Of a DNA stretch of 64,000 nt, positions 38,111-50,508 are shown one piece after another. The notes below the pieces were generated by a model. It searched no databases, had not been told where the DNA came from, and was given only the letters and a program-made list of their open reading frames with translations. Every line of letters starts with the position of its first letter. The first letter of the stretch is position 1. The stretch is from Owenia fusiformis (taxonomy: Eukaryota; Annelida; Polychaeta; Sabellida; Oweniidae): NCBI GenBank assembly GCA_903813345.2, contig CAIIXF020000009.1, positions 12,084,030 through 12,148,029 on the forward strand, given 5' to 3'. Made by a program: the position numbers and the translations under genes.

Positions 38111-39840
38111 GTTCCACGAGGTGTTTGATTTGTTTTCAATGATTCACATAAACTGGTCATCAATTAAATTGAATTTATACATGACATAAAAGACATTGTA
38201 CTTGTAAATAATATGTATTTAAACTATAATCATCAATTTGTCATGTTTGTATAAATACAAAAATATGAAGTAAAAATGTGAAGTAAAAAAACAGAAATAA
38301 TATTGAGAATAGATATTTATGGGTGGAATTCTTGAAAGAAATAAAAATCTTTTGGTAACTTATTTAAATGAATATTATTGTATTACAGCAAATGGCCATA
38401 AATCTGTACAACCTTGATTAGATCTGTCTCTTCTGTTACAAATTATAGAGAAATAAGAGTGGAATAAGCATGGAAAGTGGGGAATTTAATGATATTTGAA
38501 TTGCCATGGAGATTGAGAAATAATCGAGACTACATTTCCCATTTTTGAATATCAAACTAAAATATCAATTTCAATAACCAAAATTCTGTATGTTATAATT
38601 TTTTTTTGCACCTTGAATTTCTTGCAATTTTTACAAAACATGATGCTTGTAATTTTTTCTCTTATTTCACTACTTCTGTGCTTTTTTCATGTTTTATAAA
38701 TGACTATTGTGCTATTTTTCACACAGGTATGTATACATCGGGAGAGTGATTAAGACGTCACCGTCATGCATGAACAGAGCCCTAATATTGGAAGTACAAA
38801 TTTATGACAATTTTTTTATTTCTTTTGTCAACAATATTCAGCCGTTGCATTTAACATAAATATTTCTTTGTTATCCAAACTCTTGAAACTTAGGAAAATC
38901 CCAGTGAAGTCTAGAAATAGTTCCATGGGGATATCTTGTTTTGTAGAAATAAAAAATGAGATAGGCCTATGTTTTATTCAATCATTTATGATTAATTGAA
39001 AAACGTATATTAATCTTCATAAAACAAATTGGTGATTTTAGTAATGTTATGCATATATAAAAGAATAGACAGACAATCACTGTAGTGGTATAGTATAAAA
39101 CATATGTATTTTATAACTTTATGTAAATTGTACAAGAGTTCAGCGAACATAGGCAAGATTTCAATGAATACTGGCAAGATTACATTGAATCCTAGCAAGC
39201 TCTTCAAATGTCTGGCAAGACTTGTGGCTAGCTTAATATCTTAGAAAATTGTGTCATGGGCGCATTATATATAAATGTTTCTCTCTTAAAAATGATAAAA
39301 ATACCATTCATTTCATGCTTACTCATTTCTACATCTGTATTGACCCATTGTCATTTCTAAACAGCATAAACTAAAATCCTCACTTAATATCATTGTAATA
39401 AAATATTATGACTACATAAAAATCATAGTACATTTTTGAATATAGCTTAAGTTTGCAAACGTCCCAGCTCGTTATTGCAGTCAAATCCCTATAAATCAGA
39501 ATAAATGCTAAGTCCCAAAAGGACATCATGTTTTATTGGAACAATCTTCAGATTAATGATATCATAACACTGAAACCGAATTCATAAGATCCAAAATATA
39601 ATTTCAATTTCCAATCCTGAAATGTTGCATGATCTTTTTTATTGTGTTTTATATAGCCTTATTTTATTTTGATTAATGAATAATTGTCACTCAGAATTTG
39701 AAATGATATACAAAAATAGGCTTATTGAAATATTGAAAAATATGTTCCTTACTCCCAACATCTTTGGAGAAATACCAAGAATTGCACTTTTCCTTTAATA
39801 TTTGATTATTTTTCAGTCACATTGCACCACCTTTAATAAC

Positions 39841-39916
39841 TAGGCAAGATGCATGGCACCTAGGCAAGATGCATGGCACCTAGGCAAGATGCATGGCACC
39901 TAGGCAAGATGCATGG
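39841..39916 (+). repeat. 20-bp tandem repeat, about 3.8 units
   Basis: TAGGCAAGATGCATGGCACC repeated without change. Related but degenerate GGCAAGATT motifs, spaced about 25 bp, occur at 39145-39225. Confidence 0.9.
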
Positions 39917-40649
39917 TTTTAAATATATACATACACTGGTTCGTTAGCATGAATAACAGTTTTAAAATGCAGTCTAAAAAGTCTAAAAACTTTTTTCCTT
40001 GTAGGATCTGAGAAATGCTGACTTTAAAATGGTATATCCAAAATGGAATTTTTCTTTCTTTTTAAGAAAATACTAATTTTCATCTTGAGTACACCCATTT
40101 AATTAAATGTCTGTAAGTTACAATCCTTTAATGATCTCTTAAAGCATTTATGTAAGCCACACCCCTTTAAAGGATCTCTTAAAGCATGTATGTAAGTTAA
40201 TCCTAAAATGCTAATGTAAATGAACTTTAAAAGAAATACATGAAGATCTACTGTATAAATATGTACAAATATCTTACAAACATGGAGTTCATACCCCCCC
40301 CCTAACATATAAATTGAAATAGCTACCACACTGTAGCTGTTGTATAAGTAAAAATAGCTGTTGTATGAATAAGCTATTTTACAGTTAATTAAATCCACTG
40401 TAGTTGCATGTTTCTCACACATTATGTAAACCCCTCATATTGTCCATTTAGTCCTGGGGATTATGATTCTCCATGGCACGGGTTTTGAAGTTCATGACAG
40501 GATTTTTGATCCTGGAGATTTCAGTCCTCAGATATGACTCATCCCATATTATGATCCAAGGATTTATGGGACTGTAAGTTGGTGCTCAGCACAATGGGAC
40601 ATTTGAGTATTTAATGTCCCAGTGTAAAAGGTCCTATATATAGCTAGTG

Positions 40650-40732
40650 TTAGCAACGTTCTGACTTGTAATTGGTTGAGGTGGGGGACGATTCTCCAGT
40701 TCTTGATGGGGGTGCGTAATAGTAGGACGGGT
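40650..40732 (-). CDS. Pax2/5/8: Pax2/5/8 terminal exon (YYY motif and stop)
   Basis: Minus strand, after acceptor TTTCAG. With one base from the previous exon it encodes NPSYYYAPPSRTGESSPTST then NYKSERC and TAA at 40652-40650. The SPYYYS-like start is the invariant beginning of the last exon in vertebrate PAX2/5/8, and the intron phase is the same. Confidence 0.9.
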
Positions 40733-40990
40733 CTGAAAGTACATGATAAATTCATTTAAACATATATGATGTTGAAAAGAAAATTGTATCCCAGAAAATG
40801 AAGTCTCACGTACATGCTCGTGTATTTCTTTCTTTTCAAGGAACCATCTAATGTTATACTATGCAACTGTTTAAAAATTTATAATCTTGTGATAAAATGT
40901 CCCATTTGTATGCGTTTATTAATTGAACCATCTCACAACTGTATCAGAAACAAATGTCCTATGACTAAAAGTCCTCTTTCTATTACTTAC

Positions 40991-41104
40991 TCATTAAAGC
41001 AGCACTAGATCCTGCATATCTCATAGTCCATGCTGAGTCTGCGTAGGGAGGGGTGGTGCCGTATTGTGTGTAAGGGACTGATGCATATGTACTGTAATCA
41101 CTAC
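40991..41104 (-). CDS. Pax2/5/8: Pax2/5/8 exon: C-terminal TYA/WTMRY
   Basis: 114 nt, phase 1 in and out. Encodes SDYSTYASVPYTQYGTTPPY then ADSAWTMRYAGSSAALM, corresponding to vertebrate 'PYSHPQYSSYNDSWRF'. Donor GTAAGT at 40990. If the donor is not used, the frame ends two codons later (SK stop), and a minus-strand AATAAA lies at 40920-40915. Confidence 0.93.
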
Positions 41105-41114
41105 CTGTAATCAT

Positions 41115-41270
41115 ACAAAGTTGAATAATATGAAACAATGTTGAATAATCTGATTCAAAGTTGAATAATATGAAACAATGATGAATAAATTGATTCTAAG
41201 TTAAATAATATGAAATAATGTTGAATAATCCAGTTCAAAAATGAATACTATAAAACAATGTTATTTTTAC
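41115..41270 (-). repeat. Tandem AT-rich repeat beside a Pax acceptor
   Basis: Units of about 40 bp (plus strand: AAAGTTGAATAATATGAAAC then AATGTTGAATAATCTGATTC) repeat about 3.5 times and stop about 11 bp before the exon. Unlike other arrays in the window, the splice site itself is not in the unit. Confidence 0.75.
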
Positions 41271-41749
41271 ATTATTGTTTTAAATAAATAATTCATTTTT
41301 ATACTTTATCCTATGCATGAATTTGCATCATTGAATAATACTGAACTTAAAAATGGTATTTAGGTTTTGAAAAAATGAGATTATCTTGAAATTATCAAGA
41401 TTATTGGCCAATTCTCAGATAAGTCAATTGATATTAGCAGTTATAATTCATAATTCATCCATTACTGTTAAAATTGTCAATTTTGTTTTACTTCACACAT
41501 TAATTTTAAATCTAAATGGATTGTTTTATTGTTTATGGTGTGATTTAAAAGTGATAAATATTTATTGTTTATTCTTTAATTATGGTGATTATAAATTGAA
41601 ATGTGGATATAGGTTGAATAGTTATTTTTCCACAAATCGAAATTAATCGAATAAAATTTATCTTGATGTATTTTTGTGTCTAATAATAAATCAAGATTAA
41701 AGAATGATCTAAATAATAATGTTAATTCAAGGATAGTATGTTTTAAAAT

Positions 41750-41895
41750 TCAAAAGGGCATGAGAAATGGAAGAAATTTGGGGATATGAAGTAAATGGGG
41801 ATGTAGTCAACACTCTAAATTGTATAGAAATGCCCAAAAATTAGACACTTCATTCAAATTTTAGAGAGAAATAGAGTGAAAAAAACATGACTTGG
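41750..41895 (-). repeat. Fold-back repeat family, reverse arm
   Basis: Reverse complement of the family: ACTCTAAATTGTATAGAAAT, TTCAAATTTTAGAGAGAAAT and AGAGTGAAA on the plus strand. Confidence 0.7.
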
Positions 41896-43324
41896 ATTCA
41901 GATTTTCTGAATGGGATTCCTCAAAACAGCTGGCAACTGAATCCACACACAACTAAGAGACTGACAATTTCATATCCGTTGCTACGGCAACAGTTTCTCT
42001 TGGTTGATCATGCGAATCTTAAAAGCGCATCATTTAATTAATGGATTTAAAGGCAAGTTTATCATAACAGTGTCAGCTTTATACTGAATCTCGCTGCCTA
42101 GTCAACCGGAACAACTCAGTGTTATGTATATAGTCATTAACAAATTTCTTTATGAAGGGCCGGGATTATAAATATATCCATGGTTCATTGATTTCATCCA
42201 TTAAACCTTGCAAGCAATGCGACAAATTGAGATAATCCAAATTATTATGTATCTTTTATTCATGTCTATCTAAAGATCCCCAGCTAATTTTTAAGTCTCT
42301 TTGATTTGAAAATAAAAAGTCTGGGAAATGGGGTATGTCTAATGCAGTGACATCGGAAGTGTCAATTATAAGATGAAAAAATGTTTCATCTTTATGTCGA
42401 GTTTGTTTTAATCTATTTTTAGAAAACATCCGGAATTGAAAAATGTTCTCCCAAGACGTTATTTATATCAGAGCACTGGATTATCCCGCATTAAACAATA
42501 ATAAAAATATCAATTTTGAAATTTCCGACAAACCTAACGGGGATTCATGTTGGGTACATTTCTGATATCACAGTTAAAAAACTTCTGTTTTTCGTGAAAG
42601 TCACAAATTTATTTCCGGGTTTGAAGTTTCTTGGGTGTGGTATATATTTACTTAACTGTCAATTTAATCTACTTCCTGGTTAAGTGTTTTTCTACATGAA
42701 CAGTTGAATGGTTCCAGGGTGGTGTTCACTGACCCCAGGTACAAAAAAATCAAATATGATAATTCCCAGATTAGTGTTCGCTTACACTCCAAATATCTGA
42801 CTCCTGGGAAATTTAAATTTTGGAAAGTGTCACTGTCTGATCTCATTTATTTCAATACACTTTCTTTCAAATTTGAAACATTTATCTGAATTTCTGTCAT
42901 TTGATAAGTTTTGACTGTTCTTTTGAGATAACTGTACATTTTGTTCTTTGATTTTTTTCTATCATTGAATTTCTAAAACAAAGCAATTCTATTGAATAAG
43001 TCGTCAAAGCAAAATACTGAATTTTTTCTTCTATTTAATTGTATATTTGAACATAATTCCTTTAGCTAAAAATCCTTACATGTCATATTTCACTTTGATA
43101 TTATCCTGGGATATGTTTAGAATTTATTCATATCTCTATTACAAGACAAAATAATGGGAAGGTTATACTTAAGTTCACCTTATGCATATAACTAAAGATT
43201 ACCAGAGTATTATCTTAAAAGTTTTGGCATTTTGTTTAAACGATTGATAGATCTAGGGTGTTATATTTATTGTTGTTCAATTAGGCCTAAAGTGACGTCT
43301 GCATATGCCTATATCACTCAAATT

Positions 43325-43460
43325 CTCTCTAAAATTTGGATGAAGTATTGAATTTATGAGTATTTTTATACAATTCAGAGTATTGACTACGTGTTGGTGT
43401 ATTTTATTCCTTGCTAATTCCACTCTTTTTCACTCTATTTTGCATTTTAAAACATGACTA
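43325..43460 (+). repeat. Fold-back repeat family, forward arm
   Basis: One of the best-preserved arms: CTCTCTAAAATTTGGATGAA, TATACAATTCAGAGTATT, TTTATTCCTTGCTAATTC and TGCATTTTAAAACATGAC. Confidence 0.75.
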
Positions 43461-44924
43461 TATGATGATTTCTTTGCAGGTCAGATATAAGTTTATGTTT
43501 TACATCACCCATTAATCACAGTCTTCACCCATGAATGCTTTCACCCCCACACCCAGAAATAAAATGTTTTGGCTGACATTTTAAATCTCCAAACAATAAA
43601 TAGTATAATCAGCAAGTAATAAACAACTAATATTGTAGATTGTAAATGCATTTCATTATTACAGGATAAGATTATAAAATTATTATGAGCTGAATAATTT
43701 TTTTTAAATTTTTTATTTGTGCATCCATGAATTTATGGAGAATATTAGAGTGTAGTATAAACCTTTAGTATTTACTTATTCATTCTTGAATATTGTAGTG
43801 CTATGATCATTATTTTGGCTCTTGGAATCTGGGTGGCTACTTTTTGTTTTCTTGGATACCAGTTAGTAACATGTTACTTGCATTATTCAATTTAGATAAC
43901 ACCTGGCTTGATAGCACGCCTTGGTGAACACCTAATTCTCACAAGACACTATCTAGACTCTAAGATTTTACAAAACTGCACAGAACATATTTAAATAAAC
44001 ATTTAGTGACAGATCCTAGGTAGGATGATAACCTTACCGTCTTCTTGAGATATGACCCCGTTTTATCAAAACCAAAGATTGAGATTTTAATTCCTCAAGA
44101 CAACCCTTGTTTCTTAAGATTAATGAGAATTTGAAAACTGACCAGAAATTTTTTCTGAAAAGTTTGAATCAACCATAATTGACTCTGAGACTCTAGCATG
44201 GTTAACCAAAAATATTAGAATTTAATAATGAAATTCCATTTGTTAATGTCAGAATAGACCAAAGCATAAATTAGTTCATAGTCTATTCATAATCTTTTGG
44301 GAATAAATAACCAATAAATGTTCATTTTTTGATTTATCCAAATTAATCATATTCAGAAATTGATGGAGGGAAATGCCTTGGTCACTTTTTAATGAAAAGG
44401 ATTAAAGTATTTTTTTGCTTTTTATACAGTTTGAATTTGAATAAAAACTGAACTTTAGTAAATCCATGTATAGAAACTGTAATCTATGAGAGCAATTTTG
44501 ATCTCCTTATATGGGCATATACTTTTGATCGCCTTTGATTTGTGCTAAAATTACAGCAAACAATATATCTTTTGGAAAGGTTTTTAGAATTTTGTATAAA
44601 ATTATAGTCATTTCCCCTGGGGTAGTTATGAAATCTATCTTATGTTACATAGGGGGTTTAACAGAAACATAACAAGTGTTGAAATATGTAAACCGCACCT
44701 GCCAAAGGTGTAAAAAGTCAGCACCACATAATTTTCTAAATCTACGATTACAAAACTGCAATTATAAAACAATACTCGAATCATCAGTTTTTTATTTCCT
44801 GGAGCATATGCTATTAGGTGTTCACTTTCAAGTTTTGGAAATTAAACTGTTTGAAGTTGAGGCTCCCTTCCCCTCAAAGAAATTCCACAATGCCACAGAT
44901 ATTTTAGTGTATTCCCCCAAAACT

Positions 44925-45060
44925 TGAATGAAGTGTATGCTTTTCTGGTATTTCAAGGCAATTTGGAGTTTTAAGTACCCTATTATATATCGTATTCTTC
45001 TATTTTTCCATTCTTGATTCCCACATTTTGAGTTTTAAATCATTTCAATTGTGATATTTT
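44925..45060 (+). repeat. Fold-back repeat family, diverged forward arm
   Basis: Weaker copy with CAATTTGGAGTTTTAAGTA, TTCCATTCTTGATTC and TTTTAAATCATTTCA in the family order. Confidence 0.5.
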
Positions 45061-45934
45061 TCCATGATTTCAATATGTGAGATATCAATCTAAACAAAGT
45101 GAGCCCCTATTAAATGTAAATTTTAGTCGATCAATGATAACCAGTTTCAATATTAATTGTATATGCTGACAAGGAGAAATCAATTAAAAACTCATTAAAG
45201 TTAATAAGATAATAAAACCAACTTCAAAGAGATAAATGGAATTGAATACAGGTCTCCAGTGTTTTAATTCAATGACTTTTATAAGGGACTTTTATATCGG
45301 AAAACACAATGATAAATATATTAATTTCCAAATTTCCAATACTTTTTATTTATTTTGCATACAATTAAAATCATTTACCAATCATAAAATTTGAAAAATG
45401 TTTTTTTATGATGAATAAATGTTTGGTTAATCATTTGACATTAGTAATTAAAAAATAATCTCAAATATTAATTGATTTTATTTACAATTAATCTATAGTT
45501 CCAAGTACATTTTGTGGCACATTATACATATACTGTATAAATATAAAAGTAAACAATTTTATTTACCATGACGGAATTAACAGAATAAACAATTTACAAT
45601 ACTGATAACCATTTAAAATTAAAAAGAACAAAGGGCAACATACTAATAAACAACGACAAAAAGTATGTGATCAATTTGTGATTCCATAAGTTTTTTTTAT
45701 CACCTATTACCTATATTTAAAAGTATTTACATTTAGAAAAGTATTTTATTTAAGAAAGCTTATAATATTGTTGAGTTCATAGTGTGTGATAAAGACTGGA
45801 ATGAGTAAAAAGAAACGTAGGTGGTAATAACATGTGGTGGTACCAAAGGCATAGCCAAGAGAGGTGAGGCAAATGTAAAGTCTTGGTGAGGTATTTCTCT
45901 CCTGGTTGGGCCTCTGTGTACATTAAGTGAGTGT

Positions 45935-46374
45935 GAGTTACTTACCATTAGTTGGTGGGCTATAAGTAGTGGTGAAGTGAGTTACTTACCATAAGTTGGT
46001 CGGCTATAAGTAGTGGTGAAGTGAGTTACTTACCATTAGTAGGTGGGCTATAAGTAGTGGTGAAGTGAGTTACTTACCATTAGTTGGTGGGCTATAAGTA
46101 GTGGTGAAGTGAGTTACTTACCATTAGTTGGTCGGCTATAAGTAGTGGTGAAGTGAGTTACTTACCATTAGTTGGTGGGCTATAAGTAGTGGTGAAGTGA
46201 GTTACTTACCATTAGTTGGTGGGCTATAAGTAGTGGTGAAGTGAGTTACTTACCATTAGTTGGTGGGCTATAAGTAGTGATGAAGTGAGGTACTTACCAT
46301 TAGTTGGTGGGCTATAAGTAGTGGTAAAGTGAGTTACTTACCATTAGTTGGTGGGCTATAAGTAGTGGTGGACC
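45935..46374 (-). repeat. 44-bp tandem repeat of a Pax splice donor (10 units)
   Basis: Ten 44-bp units start every 44 bp from 45935 to 46331. On the minus strand each reads CACTACTTATAG, CCCACCAACTAATG and GTAAGTAACTC. The unit copies the last coding bases of the Pax exon at 46342 plus its GTAAGT donor, so ten donors follow each other. Each unit also has an acceptor-like TTATAG 14 nt before the donor. The first unit in transcript order (46331-46374) is the real exon end. Units are nearly identical. Confidence 0.97.
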
Positions 46375-46461
46375 CAGGGGGCAGGACAAGTGGGGGAACT
46401 AGACTGTTCATTGGTTGACTGCTAAAAGATGTATGAGTGTTAGTATAGCCTGGCTGACCAG
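46342..46461 (-). CDS. Pax2/5/8: Pax2/5/8 exon: linker with PPTNG end
   Basis: 120 nt, phase 1 in and out. Encodes GQPGYTNTHTSFSSQPMNSL then VPPLVLPPGSTTTYSPPTN, matching the vertebrate PGYPPHVPP...-type segment loosely. Acceptor CTTTCAG, donor GTAAGT. Both ends of this exon have been duplicated into the neighbouring introns. Confidence 0.92.
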
Positions 46462-46870
46462 CTGAAAGAACATAGAATAATACCCAGGTGAATAATAGTT
46501 TATTGACCTCAGTAGAGGTGAATAATATAGTTTATTGACCTCTATAGTGGTTACCACGTTGCTGTTAGAACATAGAATAATCCAAAGGTGATAATATAGT
46601 TTATTGACTTCTATAAAGGTCAATAGGTGAATAATGTAGTTTATAGACCTCTGTAGAGGTTGACTATCAACATGTGGTTGTTAGAATATTATAATCTTGA
46701 GGTAAATGGTAGAATTTATCGACCTTTATAGAGAGGCTAACATGTGAAAGACATGTGAGTGTTAGTTTAACCCATTTTACCAGCTGAAAGAGCATATTAT
46801 AACCCCAAGGTGAATAATATCATTTATTGACCTCTGTAACATGGAATAGATCCAAGGTGCATAACATAGT
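46462..46870 (-). repeat. Duplicated acceptor side of the Pax exon, with AT-rich repeats
   Basis: A block near 46750-46840 copies the real acceptor junction at 46461: plus-strand ACCAGCTGAAAGAACATA at the junction, ACCAGCTGAAAGAGCATA in the copy, with GTGAGTGTTAGT on the exon side of both. Between them a GGTGAATAATATAGTTTATT then GACCTCT unit occurs about five times with drift. Confidence 0.8.
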
Positions 46871-47528
46871 TTTCATAAATATATTTGTTAGTTTTGTATT
46901 AAGTTATTTGACCATACCAAATGGCTTTATTTTTCAAATAACAAACCCGGTCCAGAAGATTCCAGGATGAAGAAATGCTTAACAACATGTAATTGTATTT
47001 CACTGGATGAACATCGGGGATTTTGTTGAGCAATTTACCTGAGCCACAATCCCTCGTTGGATTGCACCGAGTCACATTATGAAAATCAGTGAACCATGAT
47101 ATCAAAAATATATCACAAAACAATTGCTCAGAAACGTCCTCATTCAATCTTTCTTTTCTTTCTTAAACTCCATGGTCAGGAGCTAAAAATTATTTTATAC
47201 CTGTGTTATAATTCACAATTATTTTACATTAAAAACCACAAGAAATGGTAAAAGCGTGAAATTGTATTGTTTAATAAAAAATTGTCATGAGTGCCTAACA
47301 AGTGAATGACCTTAAGAAATAAATCTAGAAAGATCTACATAATAGATGTGGTCCAATAAATCAGATGATAGTGGTCATAAAATATTATAATGAATTATTT
47401 TCTGTCTTATTTGTACATCATTCAACTGACACTCATTCAAAAAATAAATATTTTTCGCGAATTGTTATTTCAATTTATGTATGATGGAGACAGTTCAAGG
47501 ATAATGTTTTCTACGTTGACACGAAAGA

Positions 47529-47547
47529 GGGGGGGGGGGGGGGGGGG
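47529..47547 (+). repeat. Poly-G tract (19 G)
   Basis: Uninterrupted G-run in a Pax intron; poly-C in the transcript sense. A shorter G-run lies near 47714. Confidence 0.9.
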
Positions 47548-48289
47548 TTATAATCATATTAAGAACTATGGCCATGCTTTATTATTATCTAATTTGTCAC
47601 TGAATTTTTGAAAAAATGAAGTAACAAAATTGAGCTTCAAACATTGTCAGGGTTTGATATTGTATTGCTAAACTTACGTTGTGTAGTGTAGCTGAAGGAC
47701 TAGTAAATAAGATGGGGGGGGGCTTAGAGACCTGATGCACTATATGAACTGAATAGTGTTGTTTCCCTTTATCAATCTCACATCAACATGTTTACATCTC
47801 TCCAGGAATGCAAATCTGATATTTCTCATGCAATAAGATCACAAGAAGAAAATGTTCGTCAAATCTCACCTCCCAGATGCCTCATATGTGGCCGCTATCA
47901 AAGAAAATGTGGGGATTGAATTAATTTTCACCTTAACTCAGAACACCTTTAATTATGATCAAATTTCCATAATTTTTGCTCATAGTGCCAGGTATCTTCA
48001 AGAAATTTAGTTGTGTTTCCATGAAGTTTTGAAATACGGTGAAAACAAAAGAAAAAACAAAAGGATTAAGAACATCAGATGAATGAATATCTTGGAACTG
48101 TTTTATTTTGACGGGATAGGATTACAAATAAAGACATTCCAATTATCCTGCTATATTTTTTATTCAAAATGATATCTCCTTGAGTCATAGGTACATTCAT
48201 AGGCCATCCAGATTTATAATTTCCCACAGAGTTGACTTGGAGGGGTGAAATCCATGTCAAATTCTCCACTTTTGAGAATGTCAATTCAC

Positions 48290-48785
48290 TGAATTTCTCA
48301 TGAAAATTTGACTGAATTATCTAATTTTTGGGCATTTCTATACAATTTAGAGTATTTACTTCATGCCTACATACTTTATTCCTTGCTTTTTCCTTTCTAT
48401 TGGTGTCTATTTTCCATTTTAAAACATAGCTAAAATGCAATTTTCGCAAGAGTTGAGTATAGGTAATAATTGCATGAGTATGCTTTAATTAAAACATCAT
48501 CTCTCTCTTGGATCTTGCTTGATCTTACAATTTAATAATTAGTGAGCCAATTAAATCCTAATGACTTAATGAAACATCAACCAGAGATCAGTGTAACCCC
48601 AGAGGGTCAATAAGAACTTAAGAATAGGTCATGTTTTGAAATACAAAATAGACTGGAAACATAGATATCAACAAGGAATGAAGTAGATAGGCATGTAATC
48701 AATGCCTTCAATTGTATAGAAATGCAAGAAAATTATACTGTTCTATCAAATTTTAATCAGAAATGTAGTGAAATAAGCATGAGCA
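48290..48785. repeat. Fold-back repeat pair (two arms, inverted)
   Basis: Forward arm 48290-48430 and reverse arm 48620-48785 face each other across about 190 bp. Forward: CTATACAATTTAGAGTAT, TTTATTCCTTGC, CATTTTAAAACATAGC. Reverse: TCATGTTTTGAAATACAAAA, CAAGGAATGAAGTA, CAATTGTATAGAAATGCA. This is a complete fold-back unit of about 500 bp. Confidence 0.8.
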
Positions 48786-49419
48786 GACGGCCATTCTAAC
48801 CCCTTCCACCTTCCAACTTTAAGACAACTACATTGTAAATAAATAAAGATCAAAGCAAAGGAATATAAAAGGAATATGTATTCAAAACAACAACATATGC
48901 TAACAAAAACAAGTATATTTGCTAGCTTGTAAAGATGATTAAATGATTAAATAGTGATTATTAGGTGATTAATCAGATTTATATTGGCCACCACGTGATG
49001 AGTGGACCTCCACAACAAACCACTTTCAACAAGTCCATAAATCACAAGTACAGTTGATAATTTTATAAAGCCACCAAAGATGAGGAATATCAAGGAAAAT
49101 CATGAAAAACTAAAATTGCATGTATTTTAAGCTCTTAATATCTGAGTATTTTAAGACTTTATGATTCAGATATTTTCAGAAATTATCTTGGAAAAGGGAA
49201 CAAATAAGAGATAAACAAACAAACTCAAAAATAGCCTGGAAATTCAAGAATCCTTCAAAAGATGAATAATGTGAATAAGTCCAAATAAAAATGAATAATT
49301 GGAGAAAATTGCAATAAGACATGAATAATTGAGATCAACTCCTTCTCAGTTAGAGATTATCAGTTTGAAATCTTTTGGAGAATTACCGTCTGCTTTATGT
49401 TGATTTCCATGTTATCTCT

Positions 49420-49985
49420 CAAAAATTTGAATAAACTACTTGATTTTTTGACATTTCTGAACAATTTATTGTCTCAACTACATAACTATTAAATTATTTC
49501 TCGTTTATTTTACTCCAATTTCTTGAATTTTGAATTTTAAAACATGACCCACCTCCTGAGGTTTTATCTTTTGGGTAACCAACTGATGATGTGAGAGGAT
49601 AAATGCCCCATGCTTTATCATTTAAAACTGTCAATTGTACATTTAACAACCAGCAGCCAATCAATCTTCATTGTAATACATCCCCATATTAATTGTTTTC
49701 CCATGTTTTAGAGGGGCAGAGATTATGTTAAATGTCTTACTAGATTTAAACATGTGTCTTTGAGTAAACAATGACATTGCAATTGGTGTAATCTGTAAGT
49801 GTAGAGGAGGTTGGAAACCTGATACAGTAGTCATGATTTTAAATGAACAATAAACTGAAAAATATGAAACTCGCTAGGAATAAAAGGAATACATATTTAG
49901 AGAACACTTTAAATTGTACAAAAATGCTAAAAAATTAAGTGTTTCATTGATGCTTTTGCAGAGAAAAATGAAATTAAAGTGACAA
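49420..49985. repeat. Fold-back repeat pair (two arms, inverted)
   Basis: Forward arm 49420-49555 (AACAATTTATTGTCTCAACT, TTTTAAAACATGACCC) and reverse arm 49835-49985 (CATGATTTTAAATGAACAAT, TTTAAATTGTACAAAAATGC). About 565 bp overall; arms more diverged than in the 48-kb pair. Confidence 0.7.
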
Positions 49986-50508
49986 TTTGCTATGAATTTG
50001 AAAATGAAATTTAAACCTGTAGATGATATTCTCTTGCAGACAGGTCTGTGACAGATTTTGTGTGGTTATAATTTTCAACTGTATTTTTTCTAATGACTCA
50101 GTCCTCCCAATCACAACATATAATTTGTATACTATGAAATTTGAAACACATGCGGCATGCCATGTAGAGGTGATTTAGAACAATATTGTCAGCTAAAAAC
50201 ACTAAAAAAATTACCGGTAATTGACAGTTGAGACTATTCACATGCAAAGCCTATATCTCCCTTCAAGACAATGAAGAAAGAATATTCCTATGTATAACTT
50301 TTAGTGCATGCAGGATTTCCCCAAAAATACCCATTTTTCCACATACCATCATAAATTTAAAAACATAAAATCAAAAATCATCCCACATCTATGTCCCAAC
50401 TCAAACTTAGCATATAAATCATATAAGATTTAACACTGACTGGTTTCAGAAATTTAGGCATAATAGAAATTCTAGCATGAAAGAAATGCTGGCATAATTC
50501 TGACTTAC

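Noticed and set aside
38720-38770. Alternative Pax terminal exon after a TATTAG on the minus strand
   Set aside because: It would encode a short unrelated tail. The exon at 40650-40732 has the conserved YYY motif in the right phase.
45935-46374. CRISPR-like direct repeats
   Set aside because: The 44-bp units are contiguous with no unique spacers, and the host is an intron-bearing animal genome. It is a minisatellite on a splice donor.
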